Source: Cryobacterium sinapicolor
GTDB lineage: Bacteria > Actinomycetota > Actinomycetes > Actinomycetales > Microbacteriaceae
DNA length: 64,000 bases
Reading direction: 5' to 3'
Assembly: GCF_004403465.1 (NCBI RefSeq)
Contig: NZ_SOGQ01000019.1
Span: forward strand, 79,932-143,931
The translations under genes and the position numbers were made by a program. This document shows positions 50,201 through 58,700 of the stretch, piece after piece; position 1 is the stretch's first letter; every line of letters begins with the position of its first letter. The notes below the pieces were generated by a model that made no database searches, was not told where the DNA came from, and saw only the letters and a program-made list of their open reading frames with translations.

Positions 50201-51220
50201 GGCGTGGAAGCATCCACCGTGCTGCTCATCCCCGCCCTGACGACCATCGCCCCGGCCGCATTCCTCGCCGACGACACCATGGTCGCGTGCTACGAACTCG
50301 GCGGCGGCTGGCTGCACATCGGGCCGGCCAAGATCGGTCGCCGGGCGTTCCTCGGCAACAGCGGCATCGCGGGCGCCGGCCGCACGGTGCCTCGCAACGG
50401 TCTCGTCGCGGTGCTCTCCTCCACGCCGCGCAAGGCGAAACGCGGGTCATCCTGGCTCGGGAACCCGCCCGAACGCCTCCGCCGCACCGTGACGGATGTC
50501 GACGAAGCCCGCACCTTCCACCCGCCGGCCCGGCTCGTCACCTGGCGGGCGCTGTGGGAGCTGCTCCGGATCGTGCCGGTCATCGTCACGGCCCTGATCG
50601 CGCTCGGTGTGCTCGGTGTGCTCGATGCGCTCTGGCTCACGGTCGGCCTGGGGTGGACGATCGCTCTCTCGGGTCTGGTGCTGCTGGCAGCCGGGGCCGT
50701 CGCCGCCCTGGTGACCACGGCCGCGAAATGGATACTGGTGGGCCGGATCGACGCCACCGAGCATCCGCTCTGGTCGTCGTTCATCTGGCGCAACGAGGTG
50801 TCGGACAGCTTCGTCGAGATGGTCGCCCGGCCCTGGTTCGCGGCGAAGGCGGCCGGCACACCGGCGCTCGCCGTGTGGTTGCGCACCCTCGGCGCGCATG
50901 TCGGGCGCGGCGTGTGGTGCGAGTCCTACTGGCTGCCGGAGGCGGACCTGGTGACCATCCAGGACGGTGCGACCGTGAACCGGGGCTGCGTCGTGCAGAC
51001 GCACCTGTTCCACGACCGCATCATGCAGCTCGATCGGGTCACTCTGGCGTCGGGGGCCACGCTCGGCCCGCACAGTGTGATCCTGCCGGCCGCCGACATC
51101 GAGGAGGGCGCCACCGTTGGGCCTGCCTCGCTGGTGATGCGCGGGGAGCGGGTGCCGGCCGGATCGGTGTGGTCCGGCAACCCGATAGCGCCGTGGCGCA
51201 GCCCGCCATGGCAGACTTGA
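47288..51220 (+). CDS. Pls-type membrane nonribosomal peptide synthetase
   Basis: 1,310 residues, single-module synthetase of the architecture of epsilon-poly-L-lysine synthetase (Pls, about 1,300 residues). Adenylation domain, about 1-510: A3 FTSGSTGVPKG, FDAS at 223, YGPTE, YRSGDLVRFEPEG, and lysine 502 in SGKVDR. Carrier domain, serine 556 in FFAHGGGSLSAAQF for phosphopantetheine. Then three membrane pairs (about 610-690, 847-920, 1085-1150), each followed by a left-handed-beta-helix-like module (about 731, 966 and 1202). No condensation or thioesterase domain. By alignment to GrsA, the pocket reads D-A-E-S-I-G-T-V-V-K, a lysine-type code. GTG 47288 has GAGGAG six bases before it. The M1 peptidase follows, and a phosphopantetheinyl transferase converges. 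Confidence 0.92.
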   Translation: MTLTPIQPGQAVLEAGHRAAPARTLVDILLETADRHPGALALEDVDGAINYRDLVRLVTEQAEQLSHRGVRRGDTVGIRIPSGTRELYLSILATLLVGASYVPVDADDPEERARLVFGEARVVGVIGPQGVFEVRSGIDAEMFAERMLAPGDDLALAGTVGAMPAPDDDAWVIFTSGSTGVPKGVAVTHRSAAAFVDAEADLFLRADPIGPADRVLAGLSVAFDASCEEMWLAWRNGACLVSAPRSLVRSGVDLGPWLIQHGVTVVSTVPTLAALWPEESLEQVRLLIFGGEACPPELAARLTVRGREVWNTYGPTEATVVACAALLDGRGPVRIGLPLAGWNLAVVDADGVRVAPGETGELIIGGVGLARYLDAGKDDEKYAPHTKLGWHRAYRSGDLVRFEPEGLVFVGRADDQVKLGGRRIELGEVEAALRALPGVAGAAAVVQRTPAGNQILVGYLSQGEGTVFDRTAANIRLREELPAALVPLLHVVDELPTRTSGKVDRGALPWPLPATGGEQAEAFTPTAAWLASGWAAILGVPAGGPDADFFAHGGGSLSAAQFVSTVRERFPDTRVSDIYDYPRIGSLADELDGRAPAAPSIVREVLPVPRRSRLALTLLGVPLHVLVGARWLVYLSAANNLLAGWAGASFAPTISWWWVALGFVLFVTPPGKMAISVVAARLLLRGVEPGDYPRGGSVHLRLWLAEQVALLSDAVSLAGAPWISYYARALGARIGTDVDLHSLPPVTGMLDIGAGAAIEPETDLSGYWIDGDVLRIGPVRIGTGATVGSRSALLGGADIGRDAVIEPGSAVSGPVPPGERWAGSPAARVGAARGSWPAERPPRGTRWLAAFATGAIAMTSLPAIAALVGALIVGASIGDAATLGDALWRAAPATPLAVIAAGLVYALLVLGSVRLLGVGLREGYYPVRSRIGWQVWMTERILDGARTLLFPIYASLLTPIWLRLLGAKVGAGVEASTVLLIPALTTIAPAAFLADDTMVACYELGGGWLHIGPAKIGRRAFLGNSGIAGAGRTVPRNGLVAVLSSTPRKAKRGSSWLGNPPERLRRTVTDVDEARTFHPPARLVTWRALWELLRIVPVIVTALIALGVLGVLDALWLTVGLGWTIALSGLVLLAAGAVAALVTTAAKWILVGRIDATEHPLWSSFIWRNEVSDSFVEMVARPWFAAKAAGTPALAVWLRTLGAHVGRGVWCESYWLPEADLVTIQDGATVNRGCVVQTHLFHDRIMQLDRVTLASGATLGPHSVILPAADIEEGATVGPASLVMRGERVPAGSVWSGNPIAPWRSPPWQT

Positions 51221-51228
51221 AGCCCACT

Positions 51229-52647
51229 ATGTCTCGCACACCACCATCCTCAGGCCCCGCCGCGCGCCCGGCCAAGAGCCTCACCCCGCTGCCGCCCAAA
51301 CCCGCGCTCGGCCCGGCCGGCACCCGCGGCGCGGCCGCCACCCACGGCTCCGCCACCGCGGGTGACCCCTACCTGCCGGGCAACGGTAACGGCGGCTACC
51401 TCGCCCTGCACTACGACCTCGACCTCGACTACCGGGTCTCGACCAACCAACTGCGGGCGACGGCGACCGTGCAGGCCCGGGCGTCGATGAGGCTGGACCG
51501 GTTCAGCCTCGATTTCGACGGCCTCACCGTGGACCGGGTCACCGTCGACGGGGTACGGGCGCTGAAGGTCACCCAGAGTGCGCGCAAGCTCACCATCACG
51601 GTGGCGGCGACGATCGAGGCCGGGGCGCCGTTCGAGGTGACCGTGCGGTATCGCGGCGCGCCGCATCCGTTGAAGAGCGTCTGGGGTGAGGTCGGCTGGG
51701 AGGAGCTCGACGACGGCGTGCTCGTGGCCGGCCAGCCCACCGGGGCAGGGTCGTGGTTCCCGTGCAACGACCACCCGAGCAACAAGGCCTCGTTCCGTAT
51801 CCGGATCAGCTGCGAGGACCCCTACACGGTCGTGTCGAACGGCGCGCTGATCGCCCGCACGACCCGGTCGGGCCTCACGAGCTGGACCTACGAGGTGAGG
51901 GAGCCGATGGCCACCTACCTCGCCACGGTGCTGATCGGCCGGTACCGGCGCACCGACGCCGCCGCCGCCCCGGTGGCTCAGCGCATCTTCTATCCGGCGA
52001 ACCTCGCCCGCGAGGTGGCGGTGGACTTCGCCCGCCTCCCGGAGATGATCTCCCTCTTCGCCGACCTCTTCGGGCCCTATCCGCTCGGCTCCTACGCGGT
52101 CGTGGTCACCGACGACGAGCTGGAGATCCCGCTCGAGGCCCACGGCCTGGCCATCTTCGGCCGCAACCACGTCGACGGTGCGCACGGCAGCGACCGGCTG
52201 ATCGCCCACGAACTCGCCCATCAGTGGTTCGGCAACAGCCTGACCGTGGTGCGGTGGCAGGACATCTGGCTGCACGAGGGGTTCGCCTGCTACGCCGAGT
52301 GGCTGTGGGCGGAGGCCGGCGGGGGACCGTCCGCCGATACGAGCGCCGCCGTGCACCGGGCGGAGATCGAGGCCCTGCCGCGCGACATCGTCGTCGGCGA
52401 ACCCGGGCCGCGGGACATGTTCGACGACCGGGTCTACAAGCGCGGCGCCCTGGCCCTGCATGCGGTGCGGCGGTCGCTCGGCGACGAGGCCTTCTTCGGC
52501 GCGGTGCGTGCCTACACGCATGCCCGATTACACGGTTCCATCACCCCAGGGGACCTCGTCGAGTTCTTCTCCGTGCACACCGGCAGCGGTGAAGTCCGTC
52601 GGATCATCGACCGTTGGATCTACCGGAGCGCCCTGCCCAAGCTCTAG
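51229..52647 (+). CDS. M1 family zinc metallopeptidase
   Basis: About 472 residues (479 if the ATG at 51208 is used, which overlaps the synthetase stop). A Pro/Ala-rich N-terminus, then the beta domain to about 200. Zinc site H327-E328-x-x-H331 and E350 in HELAHQWFGN...WLHEGFACYAEWLW, with YKRGA further on. The aminopeptidase GAMEN loop is replaced by LEAHG, so exopeptidase specificity may differ. No signal peptide. It is the next gene after the synthetase; an enzyme of this fold that degrades the epsilon-poly-lysine product is known from Streptomyces producers, so the same role is plausible. Confidence 0.9.
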   Translation: MSRTPPSSGPAARPAKSLTPLPPKPALGPAGTRGAAATHGSATAGDPYLPGNGNGGYLALHYDLDLDYRVSTNQLRATATVQARASMRLDRFSLDFDGLTVDRVTVDGVRALKVTQSARKLTITVAATIEAGAPFEVTVRYRGAPHPLKSVWGEVGWEELDDGVLVAGQPTGAGSWFPCNDHPSNKASFRIRISCEDPYTVVSNGALIARTTRSGLTSWTYEVREPMATYLATVLIGRYRRTDAAAAPVAQRIFYPANLAREVAVDFARLPEMISLFADLFGPYPLGSYAVVVTDDELEIPLEAHGLAIFGRNHVDGAHGSDRLIAHELAHQWFGNSLTVVRWQDIWLHEGFACYAEWLWAEAGGGPSADTSAAVHRAEIEALPRDIVVGEPGPRDMFDDRVYKRGALALHAVRRSLGDEAFFGAVRAYTHARLHGSITPGDLVEFFSVHTGSGEVRRIIDRWIYRSALPKL

Positions 52648-52693
52648 CCGGGTTCGTTCAGGCGGGAGTCACGTCAGGACGGGACTGACGCCG

Positions 52694-53455
52694 CTAGGCG
52701 CGCCTGGACGGTTGCCGACGGATGTCCGCAGCCGGCACCACGCGCACGGTCGGCCCGTCGGCGGAGAGCGTGCCCGCTGCGGGCGTGCCCTCGGCGAGCA
52801 CGGCCACCGTGCCGACGAGCCCCGGGCCCGGGGCGAACCCGTGGAGCCGGATCGCATCGACCGGGACGCGTGCCCCCCGCCAGGCGTGGAGGCGCGGCGA
52901 GCCTCCGCAGCCCCCGCCCGGCAGCGAGACGGTGAGGTCGCGCGGGTCCACCCGGAGACCGTCTCCCGTGCACTTCAGCGCCGCCTCTTTCGCGGTCCAC
53001 AACCGGGCCCGCACCCCGGCGGCGTCCTCCGACGCCGTCTCGGCCAGCGCGGCGTGCTCGGCCGGCCCGAACGCGACCTCGTCGAATCCGCCCCGGGAGG
53101 TGGCATCGACGCTCTCGATGTCGACCCCGACCGGGCCGATCAACGTCAGGGCCAACGCGACCGACCCGCCGGCGCGGCTGAGACTGACGTGCAGCGGCCC
53201 GCAGGCAGGGGGAGAACCGGCAGCGGCCAAGCGGGCAGTGGATGAGCCGGACCGCCCGCCGGGTGACACCGCCACGAGCGGGCGGCCGTGGTCCTGGCCG
53301 CCGCAGTGCGGGCAGAACCGCGCGATGCGCACCGAGCGTGGATCCAGGCCGAGCACCCAGGAAGCTGCAATGGCCAGGAAAAGGCGGTCGGCGGCATCCG
53401 TGGCCCCGCGGGGAGCGACGACGACGAAGACGTCGCCGGCTCGCTCAGGATTCAC
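52694..53455 (-). CDS. 4'-phosphopantetheinyl transferase (Sfp type)
   Basis: 253 residues. Sfp-type signatures: VGVDIESVD, where the aspartate binds magnesium, and ARLWTAKEAALKCTGDGL. It transfers phosphopantetheine from CoA to carrier proteins, so it likely activates the synthetase carrier serine at residue 556. It is convergent with the peptidase gene, 46 bases away, with a short CGTCAG/CTGACG hairpin at 52672-52690 between them. A zinc-like CPHC near residue 48 is unusual and not required for activity. Confidence 0.88.
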   Translation of the reverse strand: MNPERAGDVFVVVAPRGATDAADRLFLAIAASWVLGLDPRSVRIARFCPHCGGQDHGRPLVAVSPGGRSGSSTARLAAAGSPPACGPLHVSLSRAGGSVALALTLIGPVGVDIESVDATSRGGFDEVAFGPAEHAALAETASEDAAGVRARLWTAKEAALKCTGDGLRVDPRDLTVSLPGGGCGGSPRLHAWRGARVPVDAIRLHGFAPGPGLVGTVAVLAEGTPAAGTLSADGPTVRVVPAADIRRQPSRRA

Positions 53456-53590
53456 GCCCCCAACCTATCGCCCACCGCCGGGTACGGTCAGTCGCCGGCG
53501 CCGGCGCCGGCGCCGGCCACGGCCCCGGCCACGGTCAGCGTGCGGCGCGCCCGGTGCGACACTGGTAGCTGCTGATTAAGGAGAGCGCGC

Positions 53591-54607
53591 GTGGCACTGA
53601 TCGACAACGCTGTATATGTGGGCGGCCGCCGGGCCGCGAACCCGAAGACACTCGACGAGACCTACGAGGTGATGAAGGCCCACCACGGCTTCGCCTGGAT
53701 CGGGATGTACCGGCCCTCACCCGACGAGGTGCGCTCGGTCGCGGCCGAATTCAGCCTGCACCACCTCTCGGTCGAGGACGCGCTGAAGGGCCACCAGCGG
53801 GCGAAGCTGGAGCGCTTCGACGACATCCTCTTCGTGGTGTTGCGCCCGGCCCGTTACCTCGACCAGGAGGAACGCGTCGAGTTCGGCGAGCTGCACGTCT
53901 TCGTGGGCCCGGACTTCGTGGCCACCATCCGCCACGCCGAGTCACCCGACCTCGCGCGGGTGCGCGAGCGCATGGAGAAGACACCTGAGCTGCTCGCCCT
54001 CGGGCCGGAGGCCGTGCTCTACGCCATCCTCGACCAGATCGTCGACGAGTACGGGCCGGTCGTCGCCGGTCTGGAGAACGACATCGACGAGATCGAGGAC
54101 CAGCTCTTCGACGGCGATCAGGCCGTCGCCCGGCGCATCTACGCCCTCTCCCGGGAGGTGATCGAGTTCCAGCGCGCGACGCAGCCGCTGGTGGGCATGC
54201 TGGAGTCGCTGCAGAAGGGCTCCGCCACCTACAACGTGCCCGCGGAACTCAGCCACCACTTGCGAGACGTGCTCGACCACACCCTGCGCGTCGTCGAGCG
54301 CGGCGACGCGTTCCGTCAGCTCCTCGAGAACGCCCTCACCGTGCACAGCACCCTCGTGACCCAGCGCCAGAACGAGGAGACGCGGCGGCTGACCGAGACC
54401 AGCCTCGCCCAGAGCGAAGAGGTCAAGAAGATTTCCAGCTGGGCGGCGATCCTCTTCGCGCCCACCCTCGTGGGCACCATCTACGGCATGAACTTCACCC
54501 ACATGCCGGAGCTGACCTGGGTGTTCGGCTACCCGTTCGCCCTCAGCCTGATGCTGGTGATGGGCGTCGGCCTTTACGGCGTCTTCAGGAAGAACGGATG
54601 GCTGTAG
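53591..54607 (+). CDS. corA: CorA magnesium/cobalt transporter
   Basis: 338 residues. A long helical cytoplasmic domain ends in two membrane helices, with the CorA selectivity motif GMN in IYGMNFTHMPEL at about 300. It transports magnesium, cobalt or nickel as a pentamer. GTG 53591 is preceded by AAGGAGA. It overlaps the convergent add gene by 23 bases. Confidence 0.95.
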   Translation: MALIDNAVYVGGRRAANPKTLDETYEVMKAHHGFAWIGMYRPSPDEVRSVAAEFSLHHLSVEDALKGHQRAKLERFDDILFVVLRPARYLDQEERVEFGELHVFVGPDFVATIRHAESPDLARVRERMEKTPELLALGPEAVLYAILDQIVDEYGPVVAGLENDIDEIEDQLFDGDQAVARRIYALSREVIEFQRATQPLVGMLESLQKGSATYNVPAELSHHLRDVLDHTLRVVERGDAFRQLLENALTVHSTLVTQRQNEETRRLTETSLAQSEEVKKISSWAAILFAPTLVGTIYGMNFTHMPELTWVFGYPFALSLMLVMGVGLYGVFRKNGWL

Positions 54608-55625
54608 CCGGTGGTGTAGCCGGTCCCGCCGCCGCCGGCTGGGCGGACAGCCAGGCATCGACCTCGGCAGCGAGAGAAGCCTTCTCCGCGTCGGTCAGGA
54701 ACGACGCCTCGATCCCGTTCCGGGCGAGCAGGGCCAGCCGGTCCGGCCCCAGGCTGAACTCGGCATCGAGCGCGGCCAGATTGTCGTCGATGTAGCCGCC
54801 GAAGTATGCCGGGTCGTCGGAGTTGACGCAGGCGAGCAGCCCGCGGTCGAGCATCCGCACGATCGGGTGGTCGGCGAGGGTGTCGATCACGCGCAGCCGC
54901 ACATTCGAGAACGGGCAGACCGTGAGCGGGATGCGATCCCGCACGAGCCGGTCGAGCAGCACCTCGTCTTCCAAGCTGCGGATGCCGTGGTCGATGCGCT
55001 CCACCCCGAGCAGGTCGAGGGCCTGCCAGACGTAGTCCGGCGGCCCCTCCTCGCCCGCGTGCGCCACCAGGCGTAGACCGTGTGCGCGGGCCAGGGCGAA
55101 GACCTCGGTGAAGAGTTCCGGGGGATAGCCGACCTCGGCCGAGTCCAGCCCGATGCCGTCGATCGGCACTCCGTCGGCGAGGATCTCCCGCAGTATGTGC
55201 AGGGCCTCGGTGGCCGGACGGTCGCGGAGGAACGTCACGATCAGCTTCGTGCTGATGCCCCAGTGCTCGACCGAGGTGTCCAGGGCGTCGCGTACCCCCG
55301 CCAGGGCGGTCTTCAGCGGGACGCCCCGACTCGTGTGCGCCTGCGGGTCGAAGAAGATCTCGGCGTGCCGCACCCCGGCGGCGCGGGCGCGGGCCAGGTA
55401 GGCGCGGGTCAGGTCGGTGAAGTCGACCCGTTCGCGCAGCACGTCCAGGGCACGGTAGTAGAGGTTCAGGAACGACTGCAGGTCGGTGAAGTCGTACTGG
55501 GCGCGCAGTTCCGCCAGCGAAGCCCAGGGCAGGGTCACCGCATTGCGCGCGGCCAGCTCGAAGAGCAGTTCGGGTTCGAGGGTTCCCTCGATGTGCAGAT
55601 GGAGTTCGACGAGGGGGAGTTTCAT
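54585..55625 (-). CDS. add: Adenosine deaminase
   Basis: 346 residues in the TIM barrel of adenosine deaminase. Zinc histidines HLHIEGT near residue 10, HAGEEGPPDY, ERIDHGI and the SDDPAYFGG motif are present. It converts adenosine to inosine in purine salvage. The ATG at 55625 (KLPLVELHLH) was chosen by conserved start; the frame stays open far upstream. Its 3' end overlaps corA by 23 bases on the other strand. Confidence 0.94.
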   Translation of the reverse strand: MKLPLVELHLHIEGTLEPELLFELAARNAVTLPWASLAELRAQYDFTDLQSFLNLYYRALDVLRERVDFTDLTRAYLARARAAGVRHAEIFFDPQAHTSRGVPLKTALAGVRDALDTSVEHWGISTKLIVTFLRDRPATEALHILREILADGVPIDGIGLDSAEVGYPPELFTEVFALARAHGLRLVAHAGEEGPPDYVWQALDLLGVERIDHGIRSLEDEVLLDRLVRDRIPLTVCPFSNVRLRVIDTLADHPIVRMLDRGLLACVNSDDPAYFGGYIDDNLAALDAEFSLGPDRLALLARNGIEASFLTDAEKASLAAEVDAWLSAQPAAAGPATPPATAIRSS

Positions 55626-55758
55626 TGCACCATTCTCGCCGAGGCAACCCGAATCGGTGACGGCCGCACAGGCATCCGGAACCCCCGATTTGGGCCAGTT
55701 CACGCCCGAATCCGCGCAATTCCGGGCCGCCTGCCGGGGAATCGGAGGTGTTTGGCTT

Positions 55759-58700
55759 ATGGTGTCGAGTGTGTGGCGCCTCGATAAGAAACTAGATGAC
55801 GACGGCATCCTGACTGAATTTCAGGAGGCTCCGCCCGCCGACCCACACGATTCCGCGGCTCCGCACGCGGTCAGCCTGGGCGATCCGTCCCTCGCCGTGG
55901 GCAATGTGGCCGACCCGGTCTGGCAGCGCTGGCGCGACGAACTCGCCGAGGTGGGCGGCCGTTCCCCGTTGCTGCACTTCAGTGACGGCCCCCGCACGCG
56001 GATCGAACTCAGCGCCACCCACCCGGGCGGTCTGCCCCAGTTCATCACCGGCAAGACCACTCTGCTCTCCAACCTGATCCGCGACGAGCTGGCCCTGCGC
56101 AACGCCAGGCTGGCCGCCGGTGAGATCACCCAGAAGGGCATCGAACTGCGCTCCATGCGTGGAATCGAGTCTGTTCACCTCGCCATCGGCCTCGCCGAAT
56201 GGCGGCACAACGACGTGGACTACAGTGCCCCGGTGCTGCTGCGCCCGCTCGCCATCCGCCGCTACGGGCGCGACTTCGAACTCAAGCTCAAGGGCCAGCC
56301 GTTCCTGAACCCGGAACTGGCGCGCGCGCTGAAGGACCAGTTCGAGATCGTTCTGGATGCCGACGCCTTCGTGGCTCTGGCCGTCACCAACGGTGCCTTC
56401 AAACCGCAGCCCGTGATCGACCGGTTGCGCGGCCTCACCTCGCACCTGCCCTGGTTCAACGTGGTGCCGCGTCTCGTGGCCTCCGCCTTCGCCGACGTGG
56501 GCCGGGCGCTCGCCGCCGATGCGGCCGACCTGGACCATCCGCTACTCGACGCGATCGGCGGCAACAACAACGCCCGTCGCGCCATCGAGACCGCGTACAA
56601 CCCGGTCGTCCCGATCGGCCAGGACTCCCGGCCGCCGGCCACCGACACCCTCCTGCTCGACGCCGACTCCGAGCAGGAGAACGTCGTGGCGCAGATCGCG
56701 GCCGGCAACTCGCTTGTCGTGAAGACCCTTCCCGGCACCGGCGGCACGCAGACCATCGTGAACGCGATCGGTTCGCTCACCGCGCAGCACAAGCGCGTGC
56801 TCGTGGTCAGCGCCCGCCGGTCCAGCCTCGACGGCATCGCGCACCGCCTGGTTCAGGTCGGGCTGCCCGGGGTGGCCGTGACCCCGCGCACCCTGCGCCG
56901 GGACCTGATCCAGTCGATCACGCGCAACGAGAAGGCCACCCAGCCGATGGTCGGCGACGTCGACGACGCTCTCGTGCGCCTGCGTAAGGTGCTGCTGGAC
57001 TACCGGTCGGCGCTCACCCGCCGCGACCCGGCGCTCGGGGTGTCCGTGCTCGACGCCCTCGGCGAGCTGGCCCGCCTGGCGCAGCTTCCGGCCCCGCCCT
57101 CGACCACAGCCAGGCTCGACCGGCGCGCGCTCGAACGCCTCGCGCAGGGACGGCCGGCCGCCGCCGCCACCCTGATCAAGGCGGCTGCGCTCGGAGAATT
57201 CCGTTACGGCCCGGGCGACTCACCCTGGTACGGAGCCTCCTTCACTTCCCCCGCCGACGCCTCGGCGGCGCACCAGCTGGCCAAACGGGTCAACCAGGTC
57301 GAACTCCCTCGCCTGCTCGAGCGCGCCGCCGGACTCGTCGGTCAGACCCGACTGCGCCCGTTCGAGACCATCGCCGAGCTCGGGGTCTACCTGCGGCTGC
57401 TGCTGGACATCCGGGAGACCCTCGACAAGTTCCAACCGGCCGTTTTCGACCGGTCCCTGACCGAACTGATCTCTGCGACCGCGTCCCGACGGGAGTCACC
57501 CGAGATGACGGGCGCCAACCGCCGCCGCCTGCGCAAGCTCGCGGTGGAATACCTGCGCCCCGGTGTGCACGTGAGCGACATGAACGAGAGCCTGCGCCGC
57601 ATCCAGCAGCAGCGCACCCTGTGGCAGCGCTTCGTGGTCGCCGGCGTCACCCCCGAGGTGCCCGTGGGCATCTCGGACGTGCACGTGGCCTACCAGCGCG
57701 TCGCGGAAGACCTGGCGAGCCTCGACATCCCCCTCGGTGCGGCCGGGACCACCCGGCAGCTGTCGAACCGGCCGGTGAAGGAGCTCGTGTACGTGATCTC
57801 CGGCCTGGCCGCCGAGAGCGAGGTGCTGGCGAACTTACACGAGCGCACCGCGCTGCTCGCCACCCTGCGCGAACACAATCTCGACCCGCTGATGACCGAC
57901 CTGTCCCAGCGCCACGTGTCCGAGAAGGATGTCGCCGACGAGCTCGAGCTCGCCTGGTGGCAGTCCGTGCTCGAGACCATGCTCAGCGGCGACAAGGCCC
58001 TGCTGAACGCCAACACGCAGGTGCTCGACCGGCTGGAGGCAGACTTCCGCTTGGTCGACGAGGCCCACGCCTCAACCACCGGGCAGCTCCTGGCCTGGCT
58101 GCTTGCCGAGACCTGGAAGATCGGCGTCGTCGACTGGCCCGAGGAAGCCGACAACCTGAGGCGCCTGCTGCGCGCCGACCGGGCCACCCCCACCCGGCTG
58201 CACAAGGCCGCCCCGCACCTGGGCCGCGTTCTCGCCCCGGTCTGGCTGGCCTCGCCCTACGAGGTGGCGGCCCTCGACGACCTGATGAGCTTCGACACCG
58301 TGCTGCTCGTCGACGCCGGTGCCACCACGCTGGCCGAGAACGTCGGCGCCATCCGTCGCGGCCGGCAGATCGTCGCGTTCGGCGACCCGGTCACCCAGAC
58401 GCCGTCATCGTTCGAAACCGGTATCACGGCCGCCGCCGACGACCGGATTGTTCAGGAGACGAACGTCGACGCCCTGCACGCCGACTCGGCCCTCGCGCGT
58501 CTCGGCGAGCTGCTGCCGACCCTCACCTTGACCCGCAGCTACCGTGCCGGCGGCGAGGACCTGGCGGAACTGGTCAACCACCGCTTCTACGGCGGGCGCA
58601 TCGATTCCCTGCCGTGGGCCGGCAGCTACCTCGGGCACGGCAGCCTCACCATCAACTACGTCGCCGGCGGGCACGGCATGCCCGACGCCGACTCCGGGGC

